Positions 28,296-38,126 of a stretch of DNA of 64,000 nucleotides are shown here, in pieces (the first letter of the stretch is position 1; the number at the start of each line of letters is the position of its first letter). The stretch is taken from NCBI RefSeq assembly GCF_018986735.1, contig NZ_CP065521.1, forward strand, positions 1,240,001 to 1,304,000. The letters run 5' to 3'. The DNA is from Schaalia sp. 19OD2882. GTDB lineage: Bacteria; Actinomycetota; Actinomycetes; Actinomycetales; Actinomycetaceae. The translations under genes were made by a program, and so were the position numbers. Below the pieces are notes generated by a model that made no database searches, was not told the DNA's origin, and saw only the letters and a program-made list of their open reading frames with translations.

Positions 28296-29527
28296 GAACG
28301 ACCCCCACACTGCCGATGGCCCTGCCCGCCCGCATCCTCCTGCTCGGATCCGGCGAACTGGGCAAGGAACTCACCATCGCCTTCCAGCGCCTCGGATGCC
28401 ACGTCATTGCCGCCGACTCCTACCCGGGGGCTCCGGCCATGCAGGTGGCACACGAAAGCGTCGTCCTGGACATGACTGACGGCCAGGCACTCTCCTCGCT
28501 GTTGGGCCGGGTCCACGTGGACCTGGTGGTCCCCGAGGTCGAAGCCATCGCCACTGACGAACTCGCCGCCGTCGAACGATCCGGCCGAGCCCGAGTGGTA
28601 CCCAATGCCTTCGCGGTGCAGGCCACCATGGACCGCCAACGCATCCGTGCCCTGGCGGACAGCCTTTCGGCAGTGCGCACCTCCGCCTTCCGCTTCGCCT
28701 CCAACGTGCAGGAGCTGCGTGAGGCCCTTCGTCACACGGGTCTGCCGGCCTTCGTCAAACCGACGATGTCCTCGTCGGGCCACGGCCAGTCACGCATCAC
28801 CAGTGCCGACCAGGCCGAAGAGGCATGGGAGCGTGCTTGCACCCAGGCGCGCTGCCACACCGGACGCGTCATCGTCGAAGAAGAGATCAACTTCGACTGT
28901 GAGATCACCCTGCTCACAGTCAGGTCCTGGGATCCCCACCAGGGGCGTGTCGTCACCGGCTTCTGCGCGCCCATCGGCCACCGCCAGGAAGGCGGCGACT
29001 ACGTCGAGTCCTGGCAACCGGCCGCCGTGTCAGACGCGGCCCTCGCCAGCGCCCGGCGGATGGCCCGTGAGGTCACCGATGCGCTGGCCGTGCGCGGTCA
29101 GGGGCCCTGCCTGGGGCTGTTCGGGGTCGAGTTCTTCGTGGCCGGGGACGAGGTGTGGTTCTCCGAGCTCTCGCCGCGCCCCCACGACACCGGCATGGTC
29201 ACCATGGCCTCCCAGGACCAGTCCGAGTTCGACCTGCACGTGCGCGCGGTCCTCGGCATGCCGGTGGACACTGCACTGAAGCGCCCGGGCGCCTCTGCCG
29301 TCATCATGTCCACCGGCGCCGTCGAGGACGCCCGGTACTTTGGCGTGGCCCAAGCCTTGGCGAGCGGTGCCGGTGTGCGGATCTTCGGAAAGCCCGTGAC
29401 CCGGGCCGACCGGCGTCTCGGCGTCGCCCTTGCCCACGGCGAGGACGTCGAGAGTGCTCGGAGTTGCGCCTTTCGGGCCGCGGACCTCGTCACTGTCGCC
29501 CCGGCAGTGGCATCCTTGGACGCATGA
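28292..29527 (+). CDS. purT: Formate-dependent phosphoribosylglycinamide formyltransferase (GAR transformylase 2)
   Basis: A 411-residue ATP-grasp enzyme that formylates glycinamide ribonucleotide with formate and ATP in purine synthesis, without a folate cofactor. Diagnostic stretches are LLLGSGELGKELTIAFQRLG at the N-terminus, VPEVEAIATDEL, KPTMSSSGHGQS, VEEEINFDCEITLL, GLFGVEFFV and SPRPHDTGMVTM. The last carries the residues that close the active site. ATG 28292 overlaps the uvrC stop and the gene's own TGA overlaps rapZ, so it is wired into the uvrC-rapZ operon by 4-bp overlaps at both ends. That is not a standard position for purT and no other purine genes are near. Formate from mixed-acid fermentation would be a suitable donor. 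Confidence 0.95.
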   Translation: MRTTPTLPMALPARILLLGSGELGKELTIAFQRLGCHVIAADSYPGAPAMQVAHESVVLDMTDGQALSSLLGRVHVDLVVPEVEAIATDELAAVERSGRARVVPNAFAVQATMDRQRIRALADSLSAVRTSAFRFASNVQELREALRHTGLPAFVKPTMSSSGHGQSRITSADQAEEAWERACTQARCHTGRVIVEEEINFDCEITLLTVRSWDPHQGRVVTGFCAPIGHRQEGGDYVESWQPAAVSDAALASARRMAREVTDALAVRGQGPCLGLFGVEFFVAGDEVWFSELSPRPHDTGMVTMASQDQSEFDLHVRAVLGMPVDTALKRPGASAVIMSTGAVEDARYFGVAQALASGAGVRIFGKPVTRADRRLGVALAHGEDVESARSCAFRAADLVTVAPAVASLDA

Positions 29528-30477
29528 GCCCACGCGATCCCGGAACAGAGGTCGACCCGCCGACCGTTCCCCACGGAATTCCCCTTCTCGACGAGAAGGC
29601 CGCGCCTGTCGTCGGTGAGACCAACGAAGTCCTCATCATCACCGGCTGCTCCGGGGCCGGACGCACCGGTGCCGCACGCGCACTGGAGGACCTCGACTGG
29701 TACGTGGTCGACAACCTGCCTCCGCGCATGCTGCCCGCCCTCGTCGGCATGATGGCACCCGGAGGAGAGGGGGTGCACCGTCTCGCCGCCGTTGTCGACG
29801 TGCGCTCGCGTGCGTTCTTCACGGATCTGCTGGAGACCCTGGACCAGCTCAAACTCATGGGTGCCGCCTACAGGGTCGTTTTCCTCGAAGCCTCTCCGGA
29901 GACCCTGGTCCGCCGCTACGAGTCGAACCGGCGCCCCCATCCCCTGCAAGGGGAGGGCACCATCCTGGACGGCATCGCCGCCGAGGCGCGCCTGCTCGAA
30001 CCTCTCAGGCGCGTCGCCGACGAGATCGTCGACACCTCCGGAATGAGTGTCCACGACCTCACACGACACATTCGTGACGTGGTCGCCGGCGCGGAGGAGC
30101 GGCCCCTGAGGGTCACCGTCGAGTCCTTCGGATTCAAGTACGGGCTGCCGCTGGATGCCGATCATGTCCTGGACGTCCGCTTCCTGAAGAACCCGTACTG
30201 GGTCGACGAGTTGCGTCACCTCACCGGCCGTGACCAGGCAGTGGCCCAGTACGTCCTGTCGCAGCCCGGCGCCCGAGACCTGGCGATCGGCTACGCGGAC
30301 CTGCTGGCGACGATGCTGCCCGGCTACCTGGCCGAACTCAAGCCCTTCGCGACCATCGCCATCGGCTGCACCGGCGGGAAGCACCGTTCTGTGGCCACCA
30401 CCGAGGTCGTCGCTTCGCGTCTGCGTGAGAAGGGCTTCGCCGTCAGGGTCGTCCACCGCGACCTGGGAAGGGAATGA
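29524..30477 (+). CDS. rapZ: RapZ/YvcJ-family nucleotide-binding protein
   Basis: A 317-residue RapZ-type protein. ATG 29524 overlaps the purT stop. The N-terminal P-loop is GCSGAGRTGAARALED with Arg in place of the usual Lys, followed by WYVVDNLPP. The C-terminal domain has ESFGFKYGLP, DVRFLKNPYW, and IGCTGGKHRSV, the amino-sugar/RNA-binding region of the E. coli protein. In E. coli RapZ senses glucosamine-6-phosphate and guides decay of the GlmZ RNA; in Gram-positive bacteria the role is less clear, but the gene is almost always next to yvcK and whiA, as here. The first 30 residues are a variable extension rich in Pro and acidic residues. Confidence 0.95.
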   Translation: MSPRDPGTEVDPPTVPHGIPLLDEKAAPVVGETNEVLIITGCSGAGRTGAARALEDLDWYVVDNLPPRMLPALVGMMAPGGEGVHRLAAVVDVRSRAFFTDLLETLDQLKLMGAAYRVVFLEASPETLVRRYESNRRPHPLQGEGTILDGIAAEARLLEPLRRVADEIVDTSGMSVHDLTRHIRDVVAGAEERPLRVTVESFGFKYGLPLDADHVLDVRFLKNPYWVDELRHLTGRDQAVAQYVLSQPGARDLAIGYADLLATMLPGYLAELKPFATIAIGCTGGKHRSVATTEVVASRLREKGFAVRVVHRDLGRE

Positions 30478-31481
30478 TGGTCTACCTCGATGCTGCGGGC
30501 TGGGTCCAACGCGGCGAATCCGGGCCCTCGGTCGTCGCCCTGGGCGGTGGTCACGGGCTGTCCGCCACCTTGCGGGCCCTGCGTCACATCACCCGCCGCC
30601 TGACCGCAGTGGTCACTGTGGCCGACGACGGCGGTTCCTCGGGGCGTCTGCGCAACGAGATGGAGGTCTTGCCCCCGGGTGATCTGCGCATGGCGTTGGC
30701 CTCCCTGTGTGAAGAAAGCGAATGGGGACTGACATGGCGTGACGTCATGCAGACGCGGCTGTCCACCACGGGGCACCTGGACGGGCACGCCTTGGGCAAC
30801 CTTCTCATCGCGGGACTGTGGCAGTTGCTCGACGACCCGATCGAAGGCCTGGACCTTGTGGGGCGCCTTCTCGGGGCCTCCGGCCGGGTCCTGCCCATGT
30901 CGTCGGTGCCCCTGCACATCGAGGCGGACATGGACGATGCAGGACACACCTACTCCGTGTCCGGCCAGTCCCGCGTCGCGGTGGCGCCCGGCAGGGTGAC
31001 CCACGTGCGTCTGCAACCCACCGAACCACCCGTTCCCGCTCAGGTGCGCACGGCGATCTCCGAGGCCGACTGGGTGGTCCTCGGGCCGGGCTCCTGGTAC
31101 ACCAGCGTCATACCGCACCTGCTGGTGCCGGAACTGCACCGGGACCTCGTGACGACGGACGCCCACCGCGCCCTCGTCCTCAACTTGGCACGCCAGCGCG
31201 GAGAGACGGACACGATGACCACCGCCGACCATGTGCGGGTGCTTCGTGAATACGCCCCTGACTTCAAATTGGACGTCGTCATCGCCGACCCCACGGCCAC
31301 CGACGACATCGACGAGCTCTTCGCCGCCAGCGAGGAGATGGGTGCTCGAATCCTCCTGCGCCAGGTGCGCACCGGTGACGGAGCCCCGCACCACGACCCG
31401 CTGCGTCTGGCGGCCGCCCTGAGGGACGCCTTCGACGGGTTCCTCGGTGAGGTCGGCCGCAGTGAGCCGTGGTTGAGCTGA
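30474..31481 (+). CDS. yvcK: YvcK/CofD-like gluconeogenesis factor
   Basis: A 335-residue member of the CofD-like family. ATG 30474 overlaps the rapZ stop within ATGATG. Conserved motifs are VVALGGGHGLSATLRALR near the start, TVADDGGSSGRLR, LPPGDLRMAL, GHALGNLLIAGL and VLGPGSWYTSVIPHLLV. YvcK (CuvA in mycobacteria) binds UDP-sugars such as UDP-GlcNAc and is needed for growth on gluconeogenic carbon sources and for proper peptidoglycan synthesis and cell shape. It is the partner of rapZ and whiA in nearly all Gram-positive genomes. Confidence 0.95.
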   Translation: MMVYLDAAGWVQRGESGPSVVALGGGHGLSATLRALRHITRRLTAVVTVADDGGSSGRLRNEMEVLPPGDLRMALASLCEESEWGLTWRDVMQTRLSTTGHLDGHALGNLLIAGLWQLLDDPIEGLDLVGRLLGASGRVLPMSSVPLHIEADMDDAGHTYSVSGQSRVAVAPGRVTHVRLQPTEPPVPAQVRTAISEADWVVLGPGSWYTSVIPHLLVPELHRDLVTTDAHRALVLNLARQRGETDTMTTADHVRVLREYAPDFKLDVVIADPTATDDIDELFAASEEMGARILLRQVRTGDGAPHHDPLRLAAALRDAFDGFLGEVGRSEPWLS

Positions 31482-31520
31482 CCGGACCCCATCAACGATC
31501 CGACCCCGAAAGGACCCCAG

Positions 31521-32504
31521 GTGTCCCTCACCAGTGACATGAAGGACGAGCTGGCCCGCATGGCCGTCACCCAACAGGCCGTGATGGCTGCCGAGGTCTC
31601 CGCGACCCTGCGCTTCGCCGGTGGCCTGCACCTTGTGGGCGGACGGATCCTCATCGAGGCCGAACTCGATTCGCCCGTGGCCGCCAGGCGGCTGTGTGCA
31701 TTCCTCGGGGCCCTGTACAACGCCGAGTCGACGGTCGTCGTCGTCTCGGGCGGGTCGCTGCGGCGGGGCAAACGATACGTCGTCCGAGTCGTCAAGAGGG
31801 CCGACGAGATCGCCCGGCTCACGGGCCTGGTCGACTCCTCACGACTTCCTGTGCGCGGACTGCCGCCGCTGCTGGTGGCCGGTGGCACCGCAATCGCCGC
31901 CGCCACGTGGAGGGGCGCGTTCCTGGCGCGCGGTTCCCTCATGGAGCCTGGACGATCCTCGTCACTGGAGATCACCTGCCCTGGCCCGGAGGTGGCGTTG
32001 GCCATGGTGGGCGCCGCCCGCAAACTCGGCGCACAGGCCCGATCGAAGGAAGTGCGTGGCACTGACCGGGTGTCGGTGCGCGATGCGGAAGGCATCGCCC
32101 TGGTCATCGAAGCCATGGGAGCCGCCGCCACCCACGAGACCTGGCAGCAGCGCCGCGAACGCCGAGAGGCCCGGGGCAGTGCGAATCGCCTGGCGAACTT
32201 CGACGACGCGAACCTGCGGCGTTCTGCGCGTGCGGCGGTGGCAGCGGGGGCCCGGGTCGAGCGGGCCTTCGAGATCCTCGGGGAGGAGGTCCCCGCTCAC
32301 CTGCTGGAGGCCGGCCGTCTGCGCCTGGAGTTCAAGCAGGCGTCCTTGGAGGAACTCGGCAAGAAGACCGACCCGCCGCTCACGAAGGACGCGGTGGCCG
32401 GGCGCATTCGACGTCTTCTGGCCATGGCCGACAAAGCCGCACATGAGCGGGGAATCCCGGACACCGAGGCGGCCCTGACCCTGGACATGTTCGAGGACGA
32501 CTGA
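31521..32504 (+). CDS. whiA: DNA-binding protein WhiA
   Basis: A 327-residue WhiA with the LAGLIDADG-homing-endonuclease-like N-terminal fold lacking catalytic acids ([22 protein letters not shown]) and a C-terminal helix-turn-helix ([31 protein letters not shown]). GTG 31521 is preceded by GAAAGGA at good spacing. In Streptomyces WhiA acts with WhiB on sporulation-septation genes; in non-sporulating Gram-positives it influences division and chromosome segregation. It is the last gene of the uvrC-purT-rapZ-yvcK-whiA run, separated from yvcK by 39 nt. Confidence 0.95.
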   Translation: MSLTSDMKDELARMAVTQQAVMAAEVSATLRFAGGLHLVGGRILIEAELDSPVAARRLCAFLGALYNAESTVVVVSGGSLRRGKRYVVRVVKRADEIARLTGLVDSSRLPVRGLPPLLVAGGTAIAAATWRGAFLARGSLMEPGRSSSLEITCPGPEVALAMVGAARKLGAQARSKEVRGTDRVSVRDAEGIALVIEAMGAAATHETWQQRRERREARGSANRLANFDDANLRRSARAAVAAGARVERAFEILGEEVPAHLLEAGRLRLEFKQASLEELGKKTDPPLTKDAVAGRIRRLLAMADKAAHERGIPDTEAALTLDMFEDD

Positions 32505-32557
32505 GCTCCGAGGTGCCTTCGACAGACGGGCCTTGCAATGAGTGGGGACGTAGGACA

Positions 32558-33698
<1,141 letters not shown>

Positions 33699-33730
33699 GA
33701 CCGGACGCACCGACTCCGGTGATCGACGTC

Positions 33731-33766
33731 GAGCGCCCGCACCCCACTTCGGGTGTGCGGGCGCTC
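33731..33766 (+). other. Strong hairpin between gap and pgk
   Basis: GAGCGCCCGCAC (33731-33742) pairs with GTGCGGGCGCTC (33755-33766), and inner CCC/GGG pairing is possible. It is not followed by a T-run. It may stabilise the gap mRNA 3' end or lower readthrough into pgk. Confidence 0.45.
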
Positions 33767-33825
33767 GCGTCCGTCAAGACCGTGCGGGCACCGATGGCCC
33801 GCCCGCCCTACGAAAGGCTTGTCAA

Positions 33826-35016
33826 ATGAAGACCATCGAGTCCTTGGGCGACCTGCGCGGAAAGCGCGTCCTGGTCCGCTCCGACTTCAACGTCCCCCTC
33901 AAGGACGGCGTGATCACCGACGACGGTCGCATCCGCGCCGCACTTCCCACCCTCAAGACCCTGCTCGCCGCGGGCGCCAAGGTGGTCGTCATGGCCCACT
34001 TGGGTCGCCCCAAGGGTGAGGTCAACCCCGACTTCTCACTTGCCCCGGTCGCCAAGCGCCTCGGAGAACTGGTCGAGGCCCCCGTCACCCTGGCCGAGGA
34101 CGTGACCGGCCCCTCGGCCAAGGCCGTCGTGGAGGCCCTTGGCGAGGGCGAGATCGCCCTGCTGGAGAACGTCCGCTTCGACGCACGCGAAACCTCCAAG
34201 GTCGACGAGGAGCGCGCCGCCTTGGCCGCCGAATTCGCCGCCCTGGGTGACGCCTTCGTCTCTGACGGCTTCGGAGTCGTCCACCGCAAGCAGGCTTCCG
34301 TCTACGACATCGCCAAGCTGGTGCCGGCCGCCGCAGGTCTTCTGGTCCTCAAGGAGATCGAGTCGCTGCGCAAGGCCACCGAGAACCCGGAGCGCCCCTA
34401 CGGCGTGGTCCTGGGCGGCTCGAAGGTCTCCGACAAGCTGGGTGTCATCGCGAACCTGCTGACCAAGGCCGACATGCTGTTCATCGGCGGCGGCATGGTC
34501 TACACCTTCCTGGCCGCCAAGGGCTACTCCGTGGGCACCTCCCTGCTGGAGCAGGACCAGATCGAGACCGTCAAGGGCTACATCGCCGAGGCCGCCGAAC
34601 GCGGCGTCGACCTGGTGCTGCCCACCGACATCGTCGTGGCCCCCACCTTCGCGGCCGATGCGCCTGCGACCGTCGTGTCCGCGGACGCGATTCCGGACGA
34701 CCAGATGGGTCTGGACATCGGCCCGGCCTCCCGGGAACTCTTCGCATCGAAGATCGCCGCCTGCAAGACGGTGGCCTGGAACGGCCCCATGGGCGTCTTC
34801 GAGTTCCCGACCTTCGCAGAGGGTACGAAGGCTGTGGCCAAGGCCCTGTCCGAGGGGGGCATGTTCTCGGTCATCGGCGGCGGCGACTCGGCGGCCGCAG
34901 TGCGCCTCCTCGGCTTCGACGAGGCCACCTTCTCCCACATCTCCACTGGCGGCGGTGCCTCCCTCGAGCTCCTCGAGGGCAAGGTCCTGCCCGGTATCGC
35001 AGTTCTGGAGGACTGA
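33826..35016 (+). CDS. pgk: Phosphoglycerate kinase
   Basis: A 396-residue PGK that transfers the phosphate of 1,3-bisphosphoglycerate to ADP. It begins with [17 protein letters not shown], the substrate-binding signature, and shows [26 protein letters not shown], the nucleotide-site WNGPMGVFE and the closing GGGDSAAAV...[13 protein letters not shown]. The usual NAHR motif at the domain hinge reads [12 protein letters not shown], a mild variant. ATG 33826 has GAAAGG upstream. It is followed 3 nt later by tpiA. Confidence 0.98.
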   Translation: MKTIESLGDLRGKRVLVRSDFNVPLKDGVITDDGRIRAALPTLKTLLAAGAKVVVMAHLGRPKGEVNPDFSLAPVAKRLGELVEAPVTLAEDVTGPSAKAVVEALGEGEIALLENVRFDARETSKVDEERAALAAEFAALGDAFVSDGFGVVHRKQASVYDIAKLVPAAAGLLVLKEIESLRKATENPERPYGVVLGGSKVSDKLGVIANLLTKADMLFIGGGMVYTFLAAKGYSVGTSLLEQDQIETVKGYIAEAAERGVDLVLPTDIVVAPTFAADAPATVVSADAIPDDQMGLDIGPASRELFASKIAACKTVAWNGPMGVFEFPTFAEGTKAVAKALSEGGMFSVIGGGDSAAAVRLLGFDEATFSHISTGGGASLELLEGKVLPGIAVLED

Positions 35017-35019
35017 ACA

Positions 35020-35796
35020 ATGACACGCACCCCCCTGATGGCCGGCAACTGGAAGATGAACCTCGACCACCTCGAGGCCAACCACCTCGTCCAGGGCCTG
35101 GCAATGGAACTGCGGGACAACGACCACGACTTCGCCAAGTGCGAGGTCCTGGTGATCCCGCCTTTCACCGACATCCGCACCGTGCAGACCATCGTCGACG
35201 CGGACGAACTGGCCATCGAGTATGGCGCCCAGGACGTGTCGATCCACGACAACGGTGCCTACACCGGTGAGATCTCCGCTGCGATGCTGTCCAAGTTGGG
35301 CTGCAGCTACGTGGTCATGGGCCACTCGGAGCGCCGCGAGTACCACAACGAGTCCGACGAATTGGTGGGAGCCAAGGCCCGCAAGGTTCTGGACGCGGGA
35401 ATGACGCCGATCCTGTGCTGCGGTGAGGCTCTGGAGATCCGCAAGGCCGGCACCCACGTCGACTTCGTCCTGGGTCAGATCCGCGCCGCCCTGGCGGGTT
35501 GGTCCGGCCAGGACGTCGCGAAGATCGTCATCGCCTACGAACCCATCTGGGCGATCGGAACCGGCGAGACGGCGACGGCGGCTGACGCACAGGAAGTCTG
35601 CGGCGCCATTCGCGCGGCTTTGGCGGAAGACTTCGGCGCTGACACCGCCGAGGCGACCCGCGTGCTCTACGGCGGCTCCGCCAAGCCGGACAACATCAAG
35701 GAGCTCATGGCTCAGGCCGACATCGACGGCGCCCTGATCGGTGGGGCCTCGCTGAAGGCCGAGTCCTTCGCCGCCATGTGCCGCTTCTACGCCTGA
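35020..35796 (+). CDS. tpiA: Triose-phosphate isomerase
   Basis: A 258-residue TIM-barrel enzyme interconverting dihydroxyacetone phosphate and glyceraldehyde-3-phosphate. The catalytic Lys is in GNWKMN at the start, the catalytic His in GHSERR, the general base Glu in [11 protein letters not shown], and the phosphate loop is YGGSAKPDN and [10 protein letters not shown]. The start is 3 nt past the pgk stop, so translation is coupled. A perfect hairpin terminator lies about 40 bp after the stop, ending the glycolytic cluster. Confidence 0.98.
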   Translation: MTRTPLMAGNWKMNLDHLEANHLVQGLAMELRDNDHDFAKCEVLVIPPFTDIRTVQTIVDADELAIEYGAQDVSIHDNGAYTGEISAAMLSKLGCSYVVMGHSERREYHNESDELVGAKARKVLDAGMTPILCCGEALEIRKAGTHVDFVLGQIRAALAGWSGQDVAKIVIAYEPIWAIGTGETATAADAQEVCGAIRAALAEDFGADTAEATRVLYGGSAKPDNIKELMAQADIDGALIGGASLKAESFAAMCRFYA

Positions 35797-35834
35797 TCGG
35801 GGTGCGCCCGTCGGGGCGCCCAAGATTCACGCTG

Positions 35835-35865
35835 GGGGCCCGCTGCTTCGGCAGCGGGCCCCTTT
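35835..35865 (+). terminator. Intrinsic terminator of gap-pgk-tpiA
   Basis: A 12-bp perfect stem GGGGCCCGCTGC / GCAGCGGGCCCC with a stable TTCG tetraloop, followed by TTT. It lies 38 bp after the tpiA stop. Confidence 0.85.
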
Positions 35866-35969
35866 GTGCACGTGGCGCAGGTCACGACAGAGATTGAAGG
35901 GGCGACATCGCAGGAGCGGCGCCGCTCACCTTCGGGCACGGCATTTGGTCGCTCACCCCGAGGGGCACC

Positions 35970-35975
35970 TATACT
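35970..35975 (+). promoter_or_regulatory. -10 box of secG
   Basis: TATACT, the best -10 sequence in this stretch. An ATG at 35980 lies only 4 nt further, upstream of the expected transcript start, which argues that secG begins at GTG 36013. Confidence 0.55.
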
Positions 35976-36012
35976 TGAGATGTTTCCGCCCTCCGTCGAA
36001 TGGACCTGCCCA

Positions 36013-36261
36013 GTGGCCATCTTGAAGATCGTGCTGATGGTGCTCATCGCCCTTTCCAGCCTGCTCCTCGTTCTCACCATCCTCATGCACAAGGGGCGCG
36101 GCGGCGGCCTGTCCGACATGTTCGGCGGCGGCATTTCGTCGGCAGCCGGTTCCTCCGGCGTCGCCGAACGCAACCTCAACCGCATCACCATGGGTGTCAT
36201 GGTCGTGTGGGTCGTCTCGGTCATCGGCTTCGGACTGGTGGTCAAGTTCGTCGGATTCTGA
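36013..36261 (+). CDS. secG: Preprotein translocase subunit SecG
   Basis: An 82-residue SecG, the small accessory subunit of the SecYEG protein-export channel. It has two membrane helices (ILKIVLMVLIALSSLLLVLTILM and ITMGVMVVWVVSVIGFGLVVKF) joined by the conserved loop HKGRGGGLSDMFGGG. GTG 36013 is preferred to ATG 35980 because the -10 box TATACT would place the transcript start beyond that ATG. The gene follows the tpiA terminator, so it is transcribed on its own. rbpA, often next to secG in actinobacteria, is absent: the 165 bp before pgl hold no convincing gene. Confidence 0.93.
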   Translation: MAILKIVLMVLIALSSLLLVLTILMHKGRGGGLSDMFGGGISSAAGSSGVAERNLNRITMGVMVVWVVSVIGFGLVVKFVGF

Positions 36262-36426
36262 GCCGCACCTGAGCATTGCCGGTCCCGCCGATGGGGCCGC
36301 CTCCGACCCCGTCTTCGTCAATCGACCAGGGCGGGGTCCGGCGTCTGGCCCGGGTCGCCTTGTGGCAGGCGGCGTGGGCTGCGGCCACGACGATCCCGAA
36401 TTGGTCTGCCGGATTCGAAAAGGGTG

Positions 36427-37179
36427 TCAGGCGAGCGCTTCGGCATCCGTCCACACGGTGCACCGGGTGGTTCGCAGCGCATGCCAGGGTGCCTCGTCAC
36501 TCCACAATGCGGCCACAGGCAGGTCTTGCGGTGCGGCGCCCGAAAGGGCCCGGGCGAGCACCGGAGCCTTCGCAGCCCCGGCGGCCGCAAGCCAGAGGTG
36601 ACGTGAGCCCAGAAGAACGGGCATCGACAGGGTGAGGCGCTGCCGAGGCGGCTTGGGGGAGTCCTCGACCGCCAAGACCTCGGGGGCGGAGGCGCCCATG
36701 CGGGTCCATGGATGTCCGGGGAACAATGACGCGACATGACCGTCCGGCCCCATGCCGAGGACGGTGAGGTCCAGGCGGCGTCCCACCATCTCGCGTTGCC
36801 ACAGCGCCAGGAAGTCCTTGCGCGCGGCCTCGAGCTTCTGCCCGCGATCGGTGGGCATCGGTGCGGTCGCCAGTCCGGGCAAGGCGTCCAGGGCACAGCG
36901 CCCGGCCTCCTCGTCATTGCGCTCCGGGGACCCGGCGGGCACGAAACGTTCGTCCACCCACCAGATCCTCACGCGCGTCCAGTCCACCAGGTCGACGTGG
37001 GACAGCAGGTGGGGCAGGACGGTGGTGGCGACGAAGCCCCCTGCGACGGCCACCTCCACCGGATGGGGCGTGTCCCGTCGTTCATCGACGAGGGCGGCGA
37101 GGACCTGCACCGCTTCCTGCGCCAGAGCGCTGGCCAAGGCCCTCGGATCGGCGTGTACTCGCAGGTCGGGGCGTGTCAT
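36427..37179 (-). CDS. pgl: 6-phosphogluconolactonase
   Basis: A 250-residue DevB-type lactonase that hydrolyses 6-phosphogluconolactone in the oxidative pentose phosphate pathway. Visible motifs are VAVAGGFVATTVLPHLL, IWWVDERFVPAGSPERNDEEA, the DLTVLGMGPDGHVASLFPGH active-site region, and LWLAAAGAAKAP. The family's usual SGGSTP phosphate loop reads AGGFVAT here, a weaker version. The start overlaps the opcA stop by 4 bp; pgl is the last gene of the zwf-opcA-pgl operon. Confidence 0.93.
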   Translation of the reverse strand: MTRPDLRVHADPRALASALAQEAVQVLAALVDERRDTPHPVEVAVAGGFVATTVLPHLLSHVDLVDWTRVRIWWVDERFVPAGSPERNDEEAGRCALDALPGLATAPMPTDRGQKLEAARKDFLALWQREMVGRRLDLTVLGMGPDGHVASLFPGHPWTRMGASAPEVLAVEDSPKPPRQRLTLSMPVLLGSRHLWLAAAGAAKAPVLARALSGAAPQDLPVAALWSDEAPWHALRTTRCTVWTDAEALA

Positions 37180-38126
37180 GCGAGTTCGCGCAGTTGGTGG
37201 GTCACAGGTGCGAAGGCCGCAAGGTCTTCGGAGATGAGTCGCCCGTAGAAGACATCCGGGTCCAGGCGGCGCAGCTCCTCCATGAGACAGTCCTGGACGG
37301 AGCGGCGCGGCAGGTTGACGTCGGAGACGACCAGGCCGGTCCGGTCCAGATGGGCGACGGTGCTGGACGCACTGCGGGTGAGGGAGGTGGTGGAGGAATC
37401 CTCCAGGGTGAAGTGCACGCCGGTGATGGTCAGGGCCTCCGGGTCGACCTCATGGGTGACGGGAACTTGCAGCTGGCGCCGCAGCCACAGCGCCACCAGG
37501 TACGAGGACGGGTGCGTGGCGTTGCCGGTGACGTGCACGCCCACGGGATGCGAAGGCAGGCCCGAGACGATCGTGGCCAGCAGGGCCCGCCACAAGGTGA
37601 CTCCCGACCACGCCAGGTCGGTGTCACCCGGCGTGTGGACCAAGGACAGGTCGCGCAGGGTGGACACCGGGCAGTCGGTGGCCCGGGAGTCGGTGATGCG
37701 CCGAACGGCCAAGCGCCCCAGGGGGTGTTGGCCGGGATTGTCGGGTGCCTCATTGGGCCAATAGGTGACCACCGGAGTGTCCGACAGGAGCAGAGGCATG
37801 ACCAGTGTGTCGAGGTCGCGCCCGGCCTCCCCCCGGGGCTCCAGGACGACGACCTCGGAGGGCCCGGCTGAGCCGCCCACCCTGATCTGGGCGTTCAGGC
37901 GCGCGCTGCCCGCGTCCTCGCCCTCGACGACGACAATGACACGGCACGGGTGCTCGCGTGAGGCCGCCTCCGAGATCTCAATGGCGCGGTCGACGTCGAT
38001 CGCCTCGCGCACGACGACCAGCAGGGTCAGGACTCGCCCGCGGGCGCCAGACCCGGCCTCGTCACGCAGGCGGTCCAGGCGGGAGGCCACCTCGATGGTG
38101 GTCGTGTCCTTCAAGGTGATGATCAC
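37176..38126 (-). CDS. opcA: Glucose-6-phosphate dehydrogenase assembly protein OpcA
   Basis: A 316-residue OpcA, required for correct assembly or activation of glucose-6-phosphate dehydrogenase in cyanobacteria and actinobacteria. GTG 38126 overlaps the zwf stop as GTGA. Recognisable stretches are LTLLVVV near the N-terminus, HPCRVIVVVEG, GEAGRDLDTLVMPLLLSDTPVVTYWPNEAP, and RITDSR near the middle. It sits between zwf and pgl with 4-bp overlaps at both junctions, which ensures balanced production with its client enzyme. Confidence 0.93.
   Translation of the reverse strand: MIITLKDTTTIEVASRLDRLRDEAGSGARGRVLTLLVVVREAIDVDRAIEISEAASREHPCRVIVVVEGEDAGSARLNAQIRVGGSAGPSEVVVLEPRGEAGRDLDTLVMPLLLSDTPVVTYWPNEAPDNPGQHPLGRLAVRRITDSRATDCPVSTLRDLSLVHTPGDTDLAWSGVTLWRALLATIVSGLPSHPVGVHVTGNATHPSSYLVALWLRRQLQVPVTHEVDPEALTITGVHFTLEDSSTTSLTRSASSTVAHLDRTGLVVSDVNLPRRSVQDCLMEELRRLDPDVFYGRLISEDLAAFAPVTHQLRELA

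Noticed and set aside
26157..28310. A 717-codon minus-strand frame opposite uvrC
   Set aside because: Same reason: a complete overlap with uvrC and no recognisable motif.
35980..36261. Longer secG starting at ATG 35980
   Set aside because: The ATG is only 4 nt after the TATACT -10 box and would lie outside the transcript; the extra 11 residues are not SecG-like.
36242..36463. A 73-codon minus-strand frame between secG and pgl, considered as a remnant of rbpA or a small protein
   Set aside because: It overlaps the end of pgl and secG, lacks the Cys-rich motif of RbpA and has no ribosome site or promoter.
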